Shown: positions 27,092-36,124, counted from the stretch's first letter. The stretch is 47,339 bases of DNA from Azospirillaceae bacterium (GCA_028281465.1 JANQJV010000210.1:1-47339), one strand, 5' to 3'. The notes: a model not told the origin generated them from the letters alone. Made by a program: numbers and translations.

Positions 27092-27976
27092 ATGACCGCC
27101 AGCCCCCTACAACAGCGCTGTGAGTTCGTTTTCTTCTTCGATGTCGCCCGCGGCAACCCAAATGGGGATCCGGACATGGGCAACATGCCGCGCATCGACC
27201 CGGAGACCAACCGCGGCCTGGTCACCGACGTCTGTCTGAAGCGCAAGATTCGCAACTATGTCGACCTGGCCCGGGCCGGCCAGGAGGGGTATGAGATCTA
27301 CGTGCGTGAGAAGGCGGTGCTGAACAAGCAGCACGCCCGCGCCTACAGCGCCGAAGGTCTGAAATCGGAAAAGGGCCGGCTGCCCAAGAAGGAGGACGAG
27401 GCGCGCGCGGTGACCGGATGGATGTGCCGAACGTTTTTCGACATCCGCAGCTTCGGCGCCGTCATGTCGACGGAGGTGAACTGCGGCCAGGTGCGCGGCC
27501 CGGTGCAGATTGCCTTTGCCCAGAGCGAAGAACCAATTCAGCCGATCCCCGTCAGCATCACGCGCATGGCGGTCACCACCGAGGCCGAGGCGGAGAAACA
27601 GCACGGCGACAACCGCACCATGGGCGACAAGGCGGTGGTGCCCTACGGCCTGTACCGCACGCATGGGTTCATTTCAGCGCATCTGGCAAGCAAGACCGGC
27701 TTCACGGAGGCGGACCTCACCACGCTGTGCGAGGCCCTGGTGAATATGTTCGACCACGACCGCTCGGCTGCGCGCGGCGAGATGGCAACGCGCAAGCTGA
27801 TCCTGTTCCGCCATGCCGGCGCGCTTGGCAATGCGCCGGCGCACAAGCTGTTCGAGCTGGTCACCTGCCACCGCACCACGGGCGCCGAGCACCCGGCCCG
27901 GCGCTTCAGCGACTACGAGATCCGGTTCGATCCGGCCGCCGTCCCAGACGGCGTCACGGCCGAGGTTCTGGTCTAG
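27092..27976 (+). CDS. cas7c: Cas7c (Csd2), crRNA backbone subunit
   Basis: The 294-residue RAMP protein forms the helical filament along the crRNA in type I-C Cascade. The opening VFFFDVARGNPNGDPDMGNMPRIDP and GLVTDVCLKRKIRNYVDL are diagnostic for Csd2. The thumb-region MTRTFFDIRSFGAVMST-type segment appears here as MCRTFFDIRSFGAVMST, and GPVQIAFAQSEEPIQP follows. It begins nine bases after cas8c with GAGGAG overlapping the cas8c stop as ribosome binding site. The length is normal. Confidence 0.96.
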   Translation: MTASPLQQRCEFVFFFDVARGNPNGDPDMGNMPRIDPETNRGLVTDVCLKRKIRNYVDLARAGQEGYEIYVREKAVLNKQHARAYSAEGLKSEKGRLPKKEDEARAVTGWMCRTFFDIRSFGAVMSTEVNCGQVRGPVQIAFAQSEEPIQPIPVSITRMAVTTEAEAEKQHGDNRTMGDKAVVPYGLYRTHGFISAHLASKTGFTEADLTTLCEALVNMFDHDRSAARGEMATRKLILFRHAGALGNAPAHKLFELVTCHRTTGAEHPARRFSDYEIRFDPAAVPDGVTAEVLV

Positions 27977-27990
27977 CCGGGCCGGCGGCC

Positions 27991-28662
27991 ATGGCCGTGC
28001 CCGCCGCCCCGACGGAACCGGAGGGTTTCGCCGACGACGACCTGCTACCGATCTCGGCCCTGCAGCACTTGGTGTTCTGCGCGCGGCAGTGTGCGCTGAT
28101 CCACATCGAGCAGGTGTGGGCGGACAACACGCTGACCGCCGAAGGCCAGGTGCTGCACGCACGCACCGACGAGCCGGGCGAAGAAAAACGCGGCGACCGG
28201 CGCACCAGCCGGGCGGTACCGCTGGTGTGCCGGCGGCTCGGCCTGGTCGGCCAGGCCGACACGGTGGAATGGCACCGCACCGGCCGTTCCGGCTGGCGCG
28301 CGGTGCCGGTGGAATACAAACGCGGGCGGTCCAAACCGCACGATGCCGACCGCATCCAGCTCTGTGCGCAGGCGCTGTGCCTGGAAGAGATGCTCGACGC
28401 CACCGTTCCGGATGGGGCGTTGTTCTACGGCACGCCGCGCCGCCGGGAAGCGGTCACCTTCGATGCCGATCTGCGTCGGCGCACCGCGGCGGCGGTCGAC
28501 CAACTGCGCGCGCTCCTGGCCGCCGGCGCCACGCCGCCAGCCCGTTATGACGCACGCTGCCGCCAGTGTTCCCTGATTGAGTTGTGCCGTCCCAAGCTGG
28601 CCACGCGACCCAAACATCGCTCGGTCGCGGCCTGGCTGGCCGCTGCGATGGACGAGACCTGA
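27991..28662 (+). CDS. cas4: Cas4 (adaptation nuclease)
   Basis: This 223-residue RecB-type nuclease trims prespacers and helps select the PAM before integration. Cysteines at 30 and 34 near the N-terminus (LVFCARQC) and the C-terminal CRQCSLIELC cluster give the iron-sulfur ligands. Between them lie GQADTVE and VEYKRG, the Asp and Glu-x-Lys of the nuclease site. The start ATG 27991, 15 bases after cas7c, gives the family N-terminus; a frame open to 27418 is spurious. Cas4 acts with the adjacent Cas1. Confidence 0.94.
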   Translation: MAVPAAPTEPEGFADDDLLPISALQHLVFCARQCALIHIEQVWADNTLTAEGQVLHARTDEPGEEKRGDRRTSRAVPLVCRRLGLVGQADTVEWHRTGRSGWRAVPVEYKRGRSKPHDADRIQLCAQALCLEEMLDATVPDGALFYGTPRRREAVTFDADLRRRTAAAVDQLRALLAAGATPPARYDARCRQCSLIELCRPKLATRPKHRSVAAWLAAAMDET

Positions 28663-28676
28663 GCCGGGCCGGAGCC

Positions 28677-29720
28677 ATGCGCAAACTGCTCAACACCCTG
28701 TATGTCACCAGCCAGGGCAGCTATGTGTCCAAGGATGGCGCGTGCCTGGTGGTCAAGGCCGATGACGGGCGCAAGACGCATGTGCCTGCTGGCGCCCTGG
28801 AGAGCGTGGTTCTGTTCGGACAGGTCGGCACCAGCCCGTTTGCCCTCGGCCATTGCGCCGACGCCGGCATCTGCCTGGCCTATTTCACCGAATACGGCCG
28901 CTTCCTGGCACGGCTGGAGGGGCCGGTGTCCGGCAATGTGCTGTTGCGCCGCGCCCAGTATCGGGCGGCCGACGCGGCGGAGCGGCAGGCCGACCTGGCG
29001 CGCTTCGTCGTGACCGGCAAAGTGGCCAACCAGCGCACCGTGCTGCGTCGGGCCCGGCGCGACCATGGCGACGCCCTGACCGAACCGGACCGGGCGCGAC
29101 TGGACGATGCGGTCGACCGATTGGGCCGGGTCCTGACCGCTCTGCCGCGCGAAACCGACGTCGACGCGCTGCGCGGGCTGGAGGGCGAAGCCGCCCAGGT
29201 CTATTTCAGCGCATTCGATGCGATGGTCCGGCACGACGACGCCGGCCGCTTCGCCTTGACCCGCCGGTCGCGTCGGCCGCCGCGCGATCCGATCAACAGC
29301 CTGCTATCCTTCGTCTATGCGTTGTTGACGCATGACGTGCGCGGTGCCCTGGAGGGCGTGGGCCTGGACCCCCAGGTCGGCTTCCTGCATCGGGAACGTC
29401 CTGGCCGGCCCAGCCTGGCGTTGGACCTGGTCGAGGAATTCCGCGCCGTCTTCGCCGACCGGCTGGTGTTGTCGCTGATCAACCGTCGACAAGTCAGTGG
29501 TGACGGTTTCGTCACCGATGCGGCCGGCAGCGTCACCATGACCGACGAAACCCGCAAGGCGGTCCTCACCGCCTATCAGGCCCGCAAGAAGGAGGAGATC
29601 ATGCACCCGTTCCTGGAGGAGACGGTGCCGGTCGGCCTGCTCGCCCATGTGCAGGCCCGCATCCTGGCCCGCCACCTGCGCGGCGACCTGGATGGCTACC
29701 CGCCGTTCCTGTGGCGCTGA
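28677..29720 (+). CDS. cas1: Cas1 integrase
   Basis: The 347-residue Cas1 joins new spacers to the leader-proximal repeat, together with Cas2. The metal-binding residues are E169 (LEGEAAQVYF), H238 (GFLHRERPGRPSLALD) and D250. The N-terminal beta-domain begins with LLNTLYVTSQGSYVSKDG, typical of the type I-C branch. ATG 28677 has GGAG three bases before it. The stop is followed by an unusual 142-base gap before cas2, whose sequence recurs upstream of the cas2 remnant at 32710 and marks the edge of a tandem duplication. Confidence 0.96.
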   Translation: MRKLLNTLYVTSQGSYVSKDGACLVVKADDGRKTHVPAGALESVVLFGQVGTSPFALGHCADAGICLAYFTEYGRFLARLEGPVSGNVLLRRAQYRAADAAERQADLARFVVTGKVANQRTVLRRARRDHGDALTEPDRARLDDAVDRLGRVLTALPRETDVDALRGLEGEAAQVYFSAFDAMVRHDDAGRFALTRRSRRPPRDPINSLLSFVYALLTHDVRGALEGVGLDPQVGFLHRERPGRPSLALDLVEEFRAVFADRLVLSLINRRQVSGDGFVTDAAGSVTMTDETRKAVLTAYQARKKEEIMHPFLEETVPVGLLAHVQARILARHLRGDLDGYPPFLWR

Positions 29721-29862
29721 CGGGCCGATGGCACGGGGGTCGCAGAGGCCCCTGGCCGTGCCCTCCCTCCAATCCATGCGTCATCCTGTCGGTAGCCCCC
29801 TTGCGAGCATGGCGGCCATGGAGGGAACGCAGTCCATCCGGTTTTCATGGTAGAGGTGAGCC

Positions 29863-30153
29863 ATGCTGGTGTTGATCACCTATGATGTGTCCACCACCGA
29901 CACGGCCGGCCAACGCCGGCTGCGCCGGGTCGCCAAAGCTTGCCGCAACCATGGTGTGCGCGTGCAACTCTCGGTGTTCGAGTGCGATTTGGAGCCGGCG
30001 GCTTGGACCCTGCTGCGCGCCCAACTCATCGACCTGATCGACCCGGCCCGCGACAGCCTGCGCTTCTACCAACTCGGCGCCGCCACCCGCCAGCGCATCG
30101 AACACATCGGCGCCCACCCGCCGCTCAACCTGAACGACACCCTAATCCTGTGA
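29863..30153 (+). CDS. cas2: Cas2
   Basis: This 96-residue ferredoxin-fold protein bridges two Cas1 dimers in the integration complex. LITYDVSTTD near the start contains the conserved D8, and RVQLSVFECDL is the second family block. It has GAGGTG as ribosome binding site and starts 142 bases after cas1. It is the only complete cas2 in the window; the second copy (32710-32952) lacks the first 16 codons including D8. The stop codon directly precedes leader 1. Confidence 0.95.
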   Translation: MLVLITYDVSTTDTAGQRRLRRVAKACRNHGVRVQLSVFECDLEPAAWTLLRAQLIDLIDPARDSLRFYQLGAATRQRIEHIGAHPPLNLNDTLIL

Positions 30154-30330
30154 GCCACCACCATGCGCGAACCCCAAGCCCCCATCGCACACCCCACGTC
30201 ACCACGTGACCCCAAACCGCTTGGAATCAACGCTTTACAACCCGTGATCGAAACCGCCAACCAACCCCTCAGACCGGTTCGCGCAAACCGCCCAATTGGC
30301 TTTTTGCAATCAATCGGTTATCCTCAACCA
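30154..30330 (+). promoter_or_regulatory. CRISPR leader 1
   Basis: The 177 bases between cas2 and the first repeat are AT-richer towards the array and are nearly identical to leader 2 at 32953-33129. The three differences are one C/T, one A/G and the last base before the repeat (A versus T). Such leaders carry the array promoter and the Cas1-Cas2 integration site, so new spacers enter at 30331. Confidence 0.9.
30296..30323 (+). promoter_or_regulatory. Possible array 1 promoter
   Basis: TTGGCT (30296-30301) and TTATCC (30318-30323) are separated by 16 bases and would start transcription at about the first repeat. The same two hexamers occur at the same place in leader 2. The -10 is only a moderate match. 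Confidence 0.4.
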
Positions 30331-32524
30331 GTCGCCCCTCACACGGAGGCGCGGATTGAAACATCGAGAAAACTCATAGATGGGGACGCGTCTAGTCGCC
30401 CCTCACACGGAGGCGCGGATTGAAACAAGTGTTTTGACTCCCGGATCATTGTTGATGCCATGTCGCCCCTCACACGGAGGCGCGGATTGAAACGGCGAAC
30501 GGGTGGTCGGTACCGTTGTGGGTCGAGGTCGCCCCTCACACGGAGGCGCGGATTGAAACGGCCTGCACCAGCGGCCGGAGCTGTCGCGCCGACGTCGCCC
30601 CTCACACGGAGGCGCGGATTGAAACTGGGGCGCGACCGCCGGCTGGTGTGGCGGCGCACGTCGCCCCTCACACGGAGGCGCGGATTGAAACAGTCGAGAC
30701 GTTTGAGCCATTGGTCAATCTCCGGTCGCCCCTCACACGGAGGCGCGGATTGAAACAAGCGGAGCACTGCCGCGCTCAGGGTTTCGACCGCGTCGCCCCT
30801 CACACGGAGGCGCGGATTGAAACCGCCGATAGGGTGGCATCCAGCCGCTCGAGCCGCGTCGCCCCTCACACGGAGGCGCGGATTGAAACTCCTTGGGTTT
30901 GAGGGCTAAGTAATCTGTTAACGTCGCCCCTCACACGGAGGCGCGGATTGAAACGATCTCGGAAGCCGGCGGCGAGACGCTTCCGGAAGGTCGCCCCTCA
31001 CACGGAGGCGCGGATTGAAACATGACGATGGTTGCCACCGTGGCTGGCTTTCGCCGTCGCCCCTCACACGGAGGCGCGGATTGAAACTCGCTTACTTGCT
31101 GAAACAGACGAACCGGTTGCGTCGCCCCTCACACGGAGGCGCGGATTGAAACAGGGGGGGGAGTGCGGTCATTTGTCGGCTCTTGCCGTCGCCCCTCACA
31201 CGGAGGCGCGGATTGAAACGCCTCGCATTGCAGCGCTGCCCGGCGCGGCCAGGTCGCCCCTCACACGGAGGCGCGGATTGAAACGACGGCGTCCTGCAAC
31301 AGCACCTCCATGATGCGAGTCGCCCCTCACACGGAGGCGCGGATTGAAACGGTGTCGCCACCACCGGAAAGGCGCGGGCCGGGGGTCGCCCCTCACACGG
31401 AGGCGCGGATTGAAACATCGATTGTATTGGGTTGCACGGGTAACACCGCAGGTCGCCCCTCACACGGAGGCGCGGATTGAAACAAACTTCCAGACAAACC
31501 ATGAACCTTGGTTATTGTCGCCCCTCACACGGAGGCGCGGATTGAAACATCGAGGTGCCGACAGAACGCGCCGGCATAACCGGTCGCCCCTCACACGGAG
31601 GCGCGGATTGAAACACCCGTTGGATTGCCATGTTCGCCCGAACGGCGGGGTCGCCCCTCACACGGAGGCGCGGATTGAAACATCACCAGCAATCCGAAAT
31701 CGATTGAAAGCTGCGGTCGCCCCTCACACGGAGGCGCGGATTGAAACATGCGCGACGTCGGTGCAGCAATGGTCCGCGATCGTCGCCCCTCACACGGAGG
31801 CGCGGATTGAAACATGTCATCTTTGGCGCTTTGGTTGGTCTGGCTGGTCGCCCCTCACACGGAGGCGCGGATTGAAACAATAAACGATGCCCGGCTTTAA
31901 CCTCCCTTACTTGTCGCCCCTCACACGGAGGCGCGGATTGAAACACTATGGTCAATTAATATATGTTCATGGGGTAAGGTCGCCCCTCACACGGAGGCGC
32001 GGATTGAAACGTCATCAAGGTGCGAAATGACCATAGCAACTCCAGTCGCCCCTCACACGGAGGCGCGGATTGAAACTGCGCCAGACGGCACCCCCACGCA
32101 GGTCTCCGACGTCGCCCCTCACACGGAGGCGCGGATTGAAACAATTCACTGAGCGCGACACGGTCGAGTACATCTTGTCGCCCCTCACACGGAGGCGCGG
32201 ATTGAAACATGCCCAGTCGGCCACCGACGAGCGGGATCGCCAGTCGCCCCTCACACGGAGGCGCGGATTGAAACCAAGCGCTGGCCCAAGCCAGCGACGA
32301 GGACAACGTCGCCCCTCACGCGGAGGCGCGGATTGAAACTGGCCGCCGCCCGAGCACTGGCCTGCCGCCTCATGTCGCCCCTCACGCGGAGGCGCGGATT
32401 GAACGGCTGCCGCCGCCGTGGTGGATGTCGCCCCTCACGCGGTGGCGCGGATTGAAACATGTCAAGCGCATCATACGCGCGACTGACATAGGGTCGCCCC
32501 TCACGCGGAGGTGCGGATTGAAAC
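30331..32524 (+). CRISPR. CRISPR array 1, type I-C, 34 repeats
   Basis: There are 34 repeats of 32 bases beginning GTCGCCCCTC and ending GCGGATTGAAAC, a typical I-C repeat, with 33 spacers. Spacers are 32-35 bases except one of 22. The first 30 repeats have ACACGG in the middle, and the last four (from 32308) have ACGCGG. Repeat 32 (32374-32404) lacks one A and is followed by the 22-base spacer (32405-32426). Repeat 33 has GGTGG for GGAGG, and repeat 34 has GGTGCGG. The leader is on the left, so the right end is oldest. Repeat positions 7-10 and 16-18 can form the CTC/GAG stem with the variable base in the loop. Confidence 0.99.
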
Positions 32525-32545
32525 GGCTCGGTCGCTAAAGCGGTC

Positions 32546-32570
32546 CGACCGAGGTGGGTCGCTCGTTTTT
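32546..32570 (+). terminator. Terminator-like hairpin after array 1
   Basis: CGACC and GGTCG form a five-base stem around GAGGTG, followed by CTCG and TTTTT. An alternative upstream stem pairs CTCGGTCG (32527-32534) with CGACCGAG (32546-32553), so the two hairpins exclude each other. The same arrangement follows array 2. Confidence 0.55.
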
Positions 32571-32709
32571 GAGGCGTGACGTCGCGCTGATGCAGAGCGG
32601 GGCCCAGGCGATGGCGGGCCGATGGCGCGGGGGTTGCAGAGGTCCCCGGCTTGCCCTCCCGCCAATCCATGCGTCATCCTATCGGTAGCCCCCTTGCGAG
32701 CATGGCGGC

Positions 32710-32952
32710 CAACGCCGGCTGCGCCGGGTCGCCAAAGCTTGCCGCAACCATGGTGTGCGCGTGCACCTCTCGGTGTTCGAGTGCGATTTGGAGCCGGCGG
32801 CTTGGACCCTGCTGCGCGCCCAGCTCATCGACCTGATCGACCCGGCCCGCGACAGCCTGCGCGTCTACCAACTCGGCGCCGCCACCCGCCAGCGCATCGA
32901 ACACATCGGTGCCCACCCGCCGCTCAACCTGAACGACACCCTGATCCTGTGA
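32710..32952 (+). pseudogene. cas2: 5'-truncated cas2 remnant
   Basis: The final 81 codons of cas2 (29911-30153) recur here with five base differences, two of which change residues (Gln to His and Phe to Val). The start codon, ribosome binding site and D8 are missing, and an in-frame TAG lies upstream. A GTG at 32755 could give only a 65-residue fragment. The reading frame is otherwise intact, so the truncation is probably young or the DNA is kept for the leader next to it. Confidence 0.93.
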
Positions 32953-33129
32953 GCCACCACCATGCGCGAACCCCAAGCCCCCATCGCACACCCCACGTCA
33001 CCACGTGACCCTAAACCGCTTGGAATCAACGCTTTACAACCCGTGATCGAAACCGCCGACCAACCCCTCAGACCGGTTCGCGCAAACCGCCCAATTGGCT
33101 TTTTGCAATCAATCGGTTATCCTCAACCT
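32953..33129 (+). promoter_or_regulatory. CRISPR leader 2
   Basis: This 177-base copy of leader 1 differs at three positions and directly precedes the first repeat of array 2. It keeps the TTGGCT/TTATCC pair. Because unit B has no functional cas2, spacer addition here would depend on Cas1, Cas2 and Cas4 made from unit A. Confidence 0.9.
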
Positions 33130-35458
33130 GTCGCCCCTCACGCGGAGGCGCGGATTGAAACGCTTTTTGGGAGTGGAGATTTGCGCCTTGCTCCAGTCGC
33201 CCCTCACGCGGAGGCGCGGATTGAAACTCCCGCTCGTGACCGGATAGATCCCTGATCGGCTGTCGCCCCTCACGCGGAGGCGCGGATTGAAACACCAAAA
33301 TCGACCCGGCGTCCAGTGTGATGCTGGAGTCGCCCCTCACGCGGAGGCGCGGATTGAAACCTTTCGCGCCGCTCAGGCGTTTCGATCCTTGCCGGTCGCC
33401 CCTCACGCGGAGGCGCGGATTGAAACAACAAGTGCGTGTGCGTTTACTATGAGGCGGTTGTCGCCCCTCACGCGGAGGCGCGGATTGAAACGGTTCGTCC
33501 GTGAAAGATCATCTTATCAATACAAGGTCGCCCCTCACGCGGAGGCGCGGATTGAAACAGTATCAAGTTTCTGCGCAAGCGATCGAGACGCCGTCGCCCC
33601 TCACGCGGAGGCGCGGATTGAAACGTCGCTGTCGCCGGCCTGCGTGCTCGACGGTGGTCGCCCCTCACGCGGAGGCGCGGATTGAAACTCGCGCGGGGCT
33701 GGAGGCCCACGGACTCTCGCAGGTCGCCCCTCACGCGGAGGCGCGGATTGAAACCGGCGACCATCGCCGGCACGGAGACGGCGGGACGTCGCCCCTCACG
33801 CGGAGGCGCGGATTGAAACTCGGCAACTTAAGATCGATGGAGGGTGTTATGAGGTCGCCCCTCACGCGGAGGCGCGGATTGAAACGATTGGCCCGGGCCG
33901 AGCACACCAATACCCTCACGTCGCCCCTCACGCGGAGGCGCGGATTGAAACGGCACTCGGGCCTCGCAACAGATGTGGTTCAGGCTTGTCGCCCCTCACG
34001 CGGAGGCGCGGATTGAAACATTTGATTACATTGTAGGAAATACGATTAACGATGTCGCCCCTCACGCGGAGGCGCGGATTGAAACGTCATAGAGTCGGAA
34101 TTGCTATATCACAAGAGTGTCGCCCCTCACGCGGAGGCGCGGATTGAAACATAGAAAGCTCTTAGAATTAACGGGTCGGCACGTCGCCCCTCACGCGGAG
34201 GCGCGGATTGAAACGACATAGGGGCTGTACAACCACGACAAGTGCGCGTCGCCCCTCACGCGGAGGCGCGGATTGAAACAAGAACAAACCTGCGTTCCTA
34301 TAACCTTGGGTTGTCGCCCCTCACGCGGAGGCGCGGATTGAAACAAAGAGCAGTTCGGGTCTCTAACCGACGGATTGTCGCCCCTCACGCGGAGGCGCGG
34401 ATTGAAACTCGAGGCGATATCCGCCGTCGCGAACCCTTAGAGTCGCCCCTCACGCGGAGGCGCGGATTGAAACGACAAGCTCTCGAAACCTGGGGTGATG
34501 GGGCAGTCGCCCCTCACGCGGAGGCGCGGATTGAAACGTCGGCGACTTCGTCGCGGCGCGACCAGCGCAAAGTCGCCCCTCACGCGGAGGCGCGGATTGA
34601 AACAGCCAAAGGTCCAGATCGGCGCCGATGTACCGGGTCGCCCCTCACGCGGAGGCGCGGATTGAAACAACCTGGAGGTCGATGACATCTACGAACAAAA
34701 ACTGTCGCCCCTCACGCGGAGGCGCGGATTGAAACACCAGCTCCGTCGGTGGCCCGAAGGGTCGGGCGGGTCGCCCCTCACGCGGAGGCGCGGATTGAAA
34801 CGTCGCCCGCGGCACCACGTGCGCCGCACCGGCGGTCGCCCCTCACGCGGAGGCGCGGATTGAAACTTCTGGCCGGCAGTCCCACACTGAACCGTCCAAG
34901 TCGCCCCTCACGCGGAGGCGCGGATTGAAACAAAATATGCACCTGGTACACCCACAACATGCAGCGTCGCCCCTCACGCGGAGGCGCGGATTGAAACAAG
35001 AGGGGAGTCACGCAATGTCCGATGACGGGGGTCGCCCCTCACGCGGAGGCGCGGATTGAAACTGCCATTGTGTCGATGACGGCTCTCATCACGGCAGTCG
35101 CCCCTCACACGGAGGCGCGGATTGAAACTGCCTCTGAGCACTCGAAGAGTGGAATGAATATAGTCCCCCCTCACGCGGAGGCGCGGATTGAAACCCGGTT
35201 GGGGTGTCTCGATCGGTCGCTTGTAGTAGTCGCCCCTCACGCGGAGGCGCGGATTGAAACCGCCGATGTTGAAGACGAACGACGTTAAAGCACTGGTCGC
35301 CCCTCACGCGGAGGCGCGGATTGAAACATCTCCGCAGCGACTTGTGCCGCCAGACCTTGCGGTCGCCCTCACACGGAGGTGCGGATTGAAACAATCGGGT
35401 GATGGCGCGCTGAAGCGCGCCCTACGGTCGCCTCTGACGCGGAGGTGCGGATTGAAAC
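33130..35458 (+). CRISPR. CRISPR array 2, type I-C, 36 repeats
   Basis: There are 36 repeats of the same 32-base type with 35 spacers of 32-36 bases. Almost all repeats have the ACGCGG centre. The exceptions are repeat 31 (35097, ACACGG) and repeat 35 (35362-35392, ACACGG, one base short). Repeat 32 (35163) has CCCCCC for CGCCCC. Repeats 35 and 36 carry GGTGCGG, as does the last repeat of array 1, and repeat 36 is the most degenerate. No spacer starts with the same eight bases as any spacer in array 1. The last spacer contains GGCGCGCT-GA-AGCGCGCC (35404-35421). Confidence 0.99.
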
Positions 35459-35460
35459 GG

Positions 35461-35504
35461 CTCGGTCGCTAAAGCGGTGCGACCGAGGTGGGTCGCCCGT
35501 TTTT
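35461..35504 (+). terminator. Terminator-like hairpins after array 2
   Basis: GCGACC and GGTCGC (35479-35484, 35491-35496) form a six-base stem around GAGGTG, followed by CCG and TTTTT (35500-35504). An overlapping stronger stem pairs CTCGGTCGC (35461-35469) with GCGACCGAG (35479-35487). Only one can form at a time. It ends the array transcript before the convergent HD gene. Confidence 0.6.
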
Positions 35505-35560
35505 GAGGCGTGACGTCGCGCTGATGCAGAGCGGGGCCCAGGCGTTGGCGGGCCGGATGG

Positions 35561-36124
35561 TCAGCCTGCCGTCTGGCTCCATGGCTTGCGTGCGAACATC
35601 TTACGCAGCATGGGTTCGAAGACGTCGAGCGGCAGGGTGTCGTAGGCCGGGTCGAAGCTGGTCTGATCGTAAAGGTGGCAGAAGTCGACGGTGCGCTGGT
35701 AGTGCGGGTGGTCCTTGAAGGCGTCGCGGGCGTGGCGGTCGCCGCCCAGGTGATGGGCGTAGTAATAGCTCTGAAACAGGCCGTGGTGCCGGATCATCCA
35801 GTGGTTGGCTTCCGACACATAGGGCTTGAGGATGGCGGCGGCATAGTCGCTGTGATTGTCGGGTGCCAAGAGATCGCCCAGGTCGTGCAGCAGGGCGCAC
35901 ACCACATATTCCTCGTCCCGGCCGTCGCGCAGGGCCCGCGTGGCGGTTTGCAACGAATGCTGCAGCCGGTCGATCTGGTACCCCCCGAAGCCGCCGTCGA
36001 GCTGGTGCAGCTCGGCCAGCAGGCGGTCGGCCACGCCGGCGCGCTGCACCTGCTCGTATTGGTCCAACAGCGCATAGTCGGCCGCCGTGCCGTCTTCCAT
36101 GCGCGTGAAGCCCACCGTGTCCAT
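35561..36124 (-). CDS. HD-domain protein, PhnZ/TmpB/MIOX-like diiron oxygenase family
   Basis: This 187-residue HD-fold protein has the ligand series of mixed-valent diiron oxygenases: H56 (LQHSLQTA), H80-D81 (LLHDLGD), H91, H113/H114 (IRHHGLFQ) and D153 (LYDQTSFD). The opening GFTRMEDGTAADY and the DQTSFDPAYDTLP segment resemble enzymes that cleave C-P or C-C bonds rather than HD phosphohydrolases. ATG 36124 overlaps the aldehyde dehydrogenase stop as TGATG, so it is the last gene of a coupled operon; a frame open to 36325 is discarded. Its substrate is unknown, and it is an unexpected partner for an arginine transaminase cluster. Confidence 0.8.
   Translation of the reverse strand: MDTVGFTRMEDGTAADYALLDQYEQVQRAGVADRLLAELHQLDGGFGGYQIDRLQHSLQTATRALRDGRDEEYVVCALLHDLGDLLAPDNHSDYAAAILKPYVSEANHWMIRHHGLFQSYYYAHHLGGDRHARDAFKDHPHYQRTVDFCHLYDQTSFDPAYDTLPLDVFEPMLRKMFARKPWSQTAG

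Larger units (their letters stand above)
29722..32615 (+). repeat. Tandem duplication unit A: cas2-leader-array-trailer
   Basis: This unit begins at the GGGCC just after the cas1 stop and runs through cas2, leader 1, array 1 and its trailer. Unit B starts at the next GGGCC (32616). The non-array parts correspond part by part: the cas1-distal spacer DNA, the last 81 codons of cas2, the 177-base leader (3 differences) and the 96-base trailer (3 differences). GGGCC followed by GATGG recurs at the unit junctions. Confidence 0.88.
32616..35554 (+). repeat. Tandem duplication unit B: cas2 remnant-leader-array-trailer
   Basis: This is the second unit of the tandem duplication. It opens with the cas1-distal sequence (32616-32709, a near match to 29722-29818) but jumps directly into cas2 codon 17. 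The missing stretch would hold the ribosome binding site and first 16 codons. The join lies at GGCC-type microhomology (GGCGGCCA versus GGCCGGCCA in unit A). Leader 2, array 2 and a matching trailer follow. Confidence 0.88.

Noticed and set aside
32755..32952. A 65-residue shortened Cas2 as a functional gene.
   Set aside because: It lacks the N-terminal strand with D8 and starts at a GTG without a ribosome binding site; the surrounding sequence shows a 5' deletion of cas2.
30339..35472. Many open frames across the CRISPR arrays encoding repeated peptides such as SPLTRRRGLK or FQSAPPCEGR.
   Set aside because: They are translations of the 32-base repeat plus spacers in different frames, with no starts, ribosome binding sites or protein-like composition.
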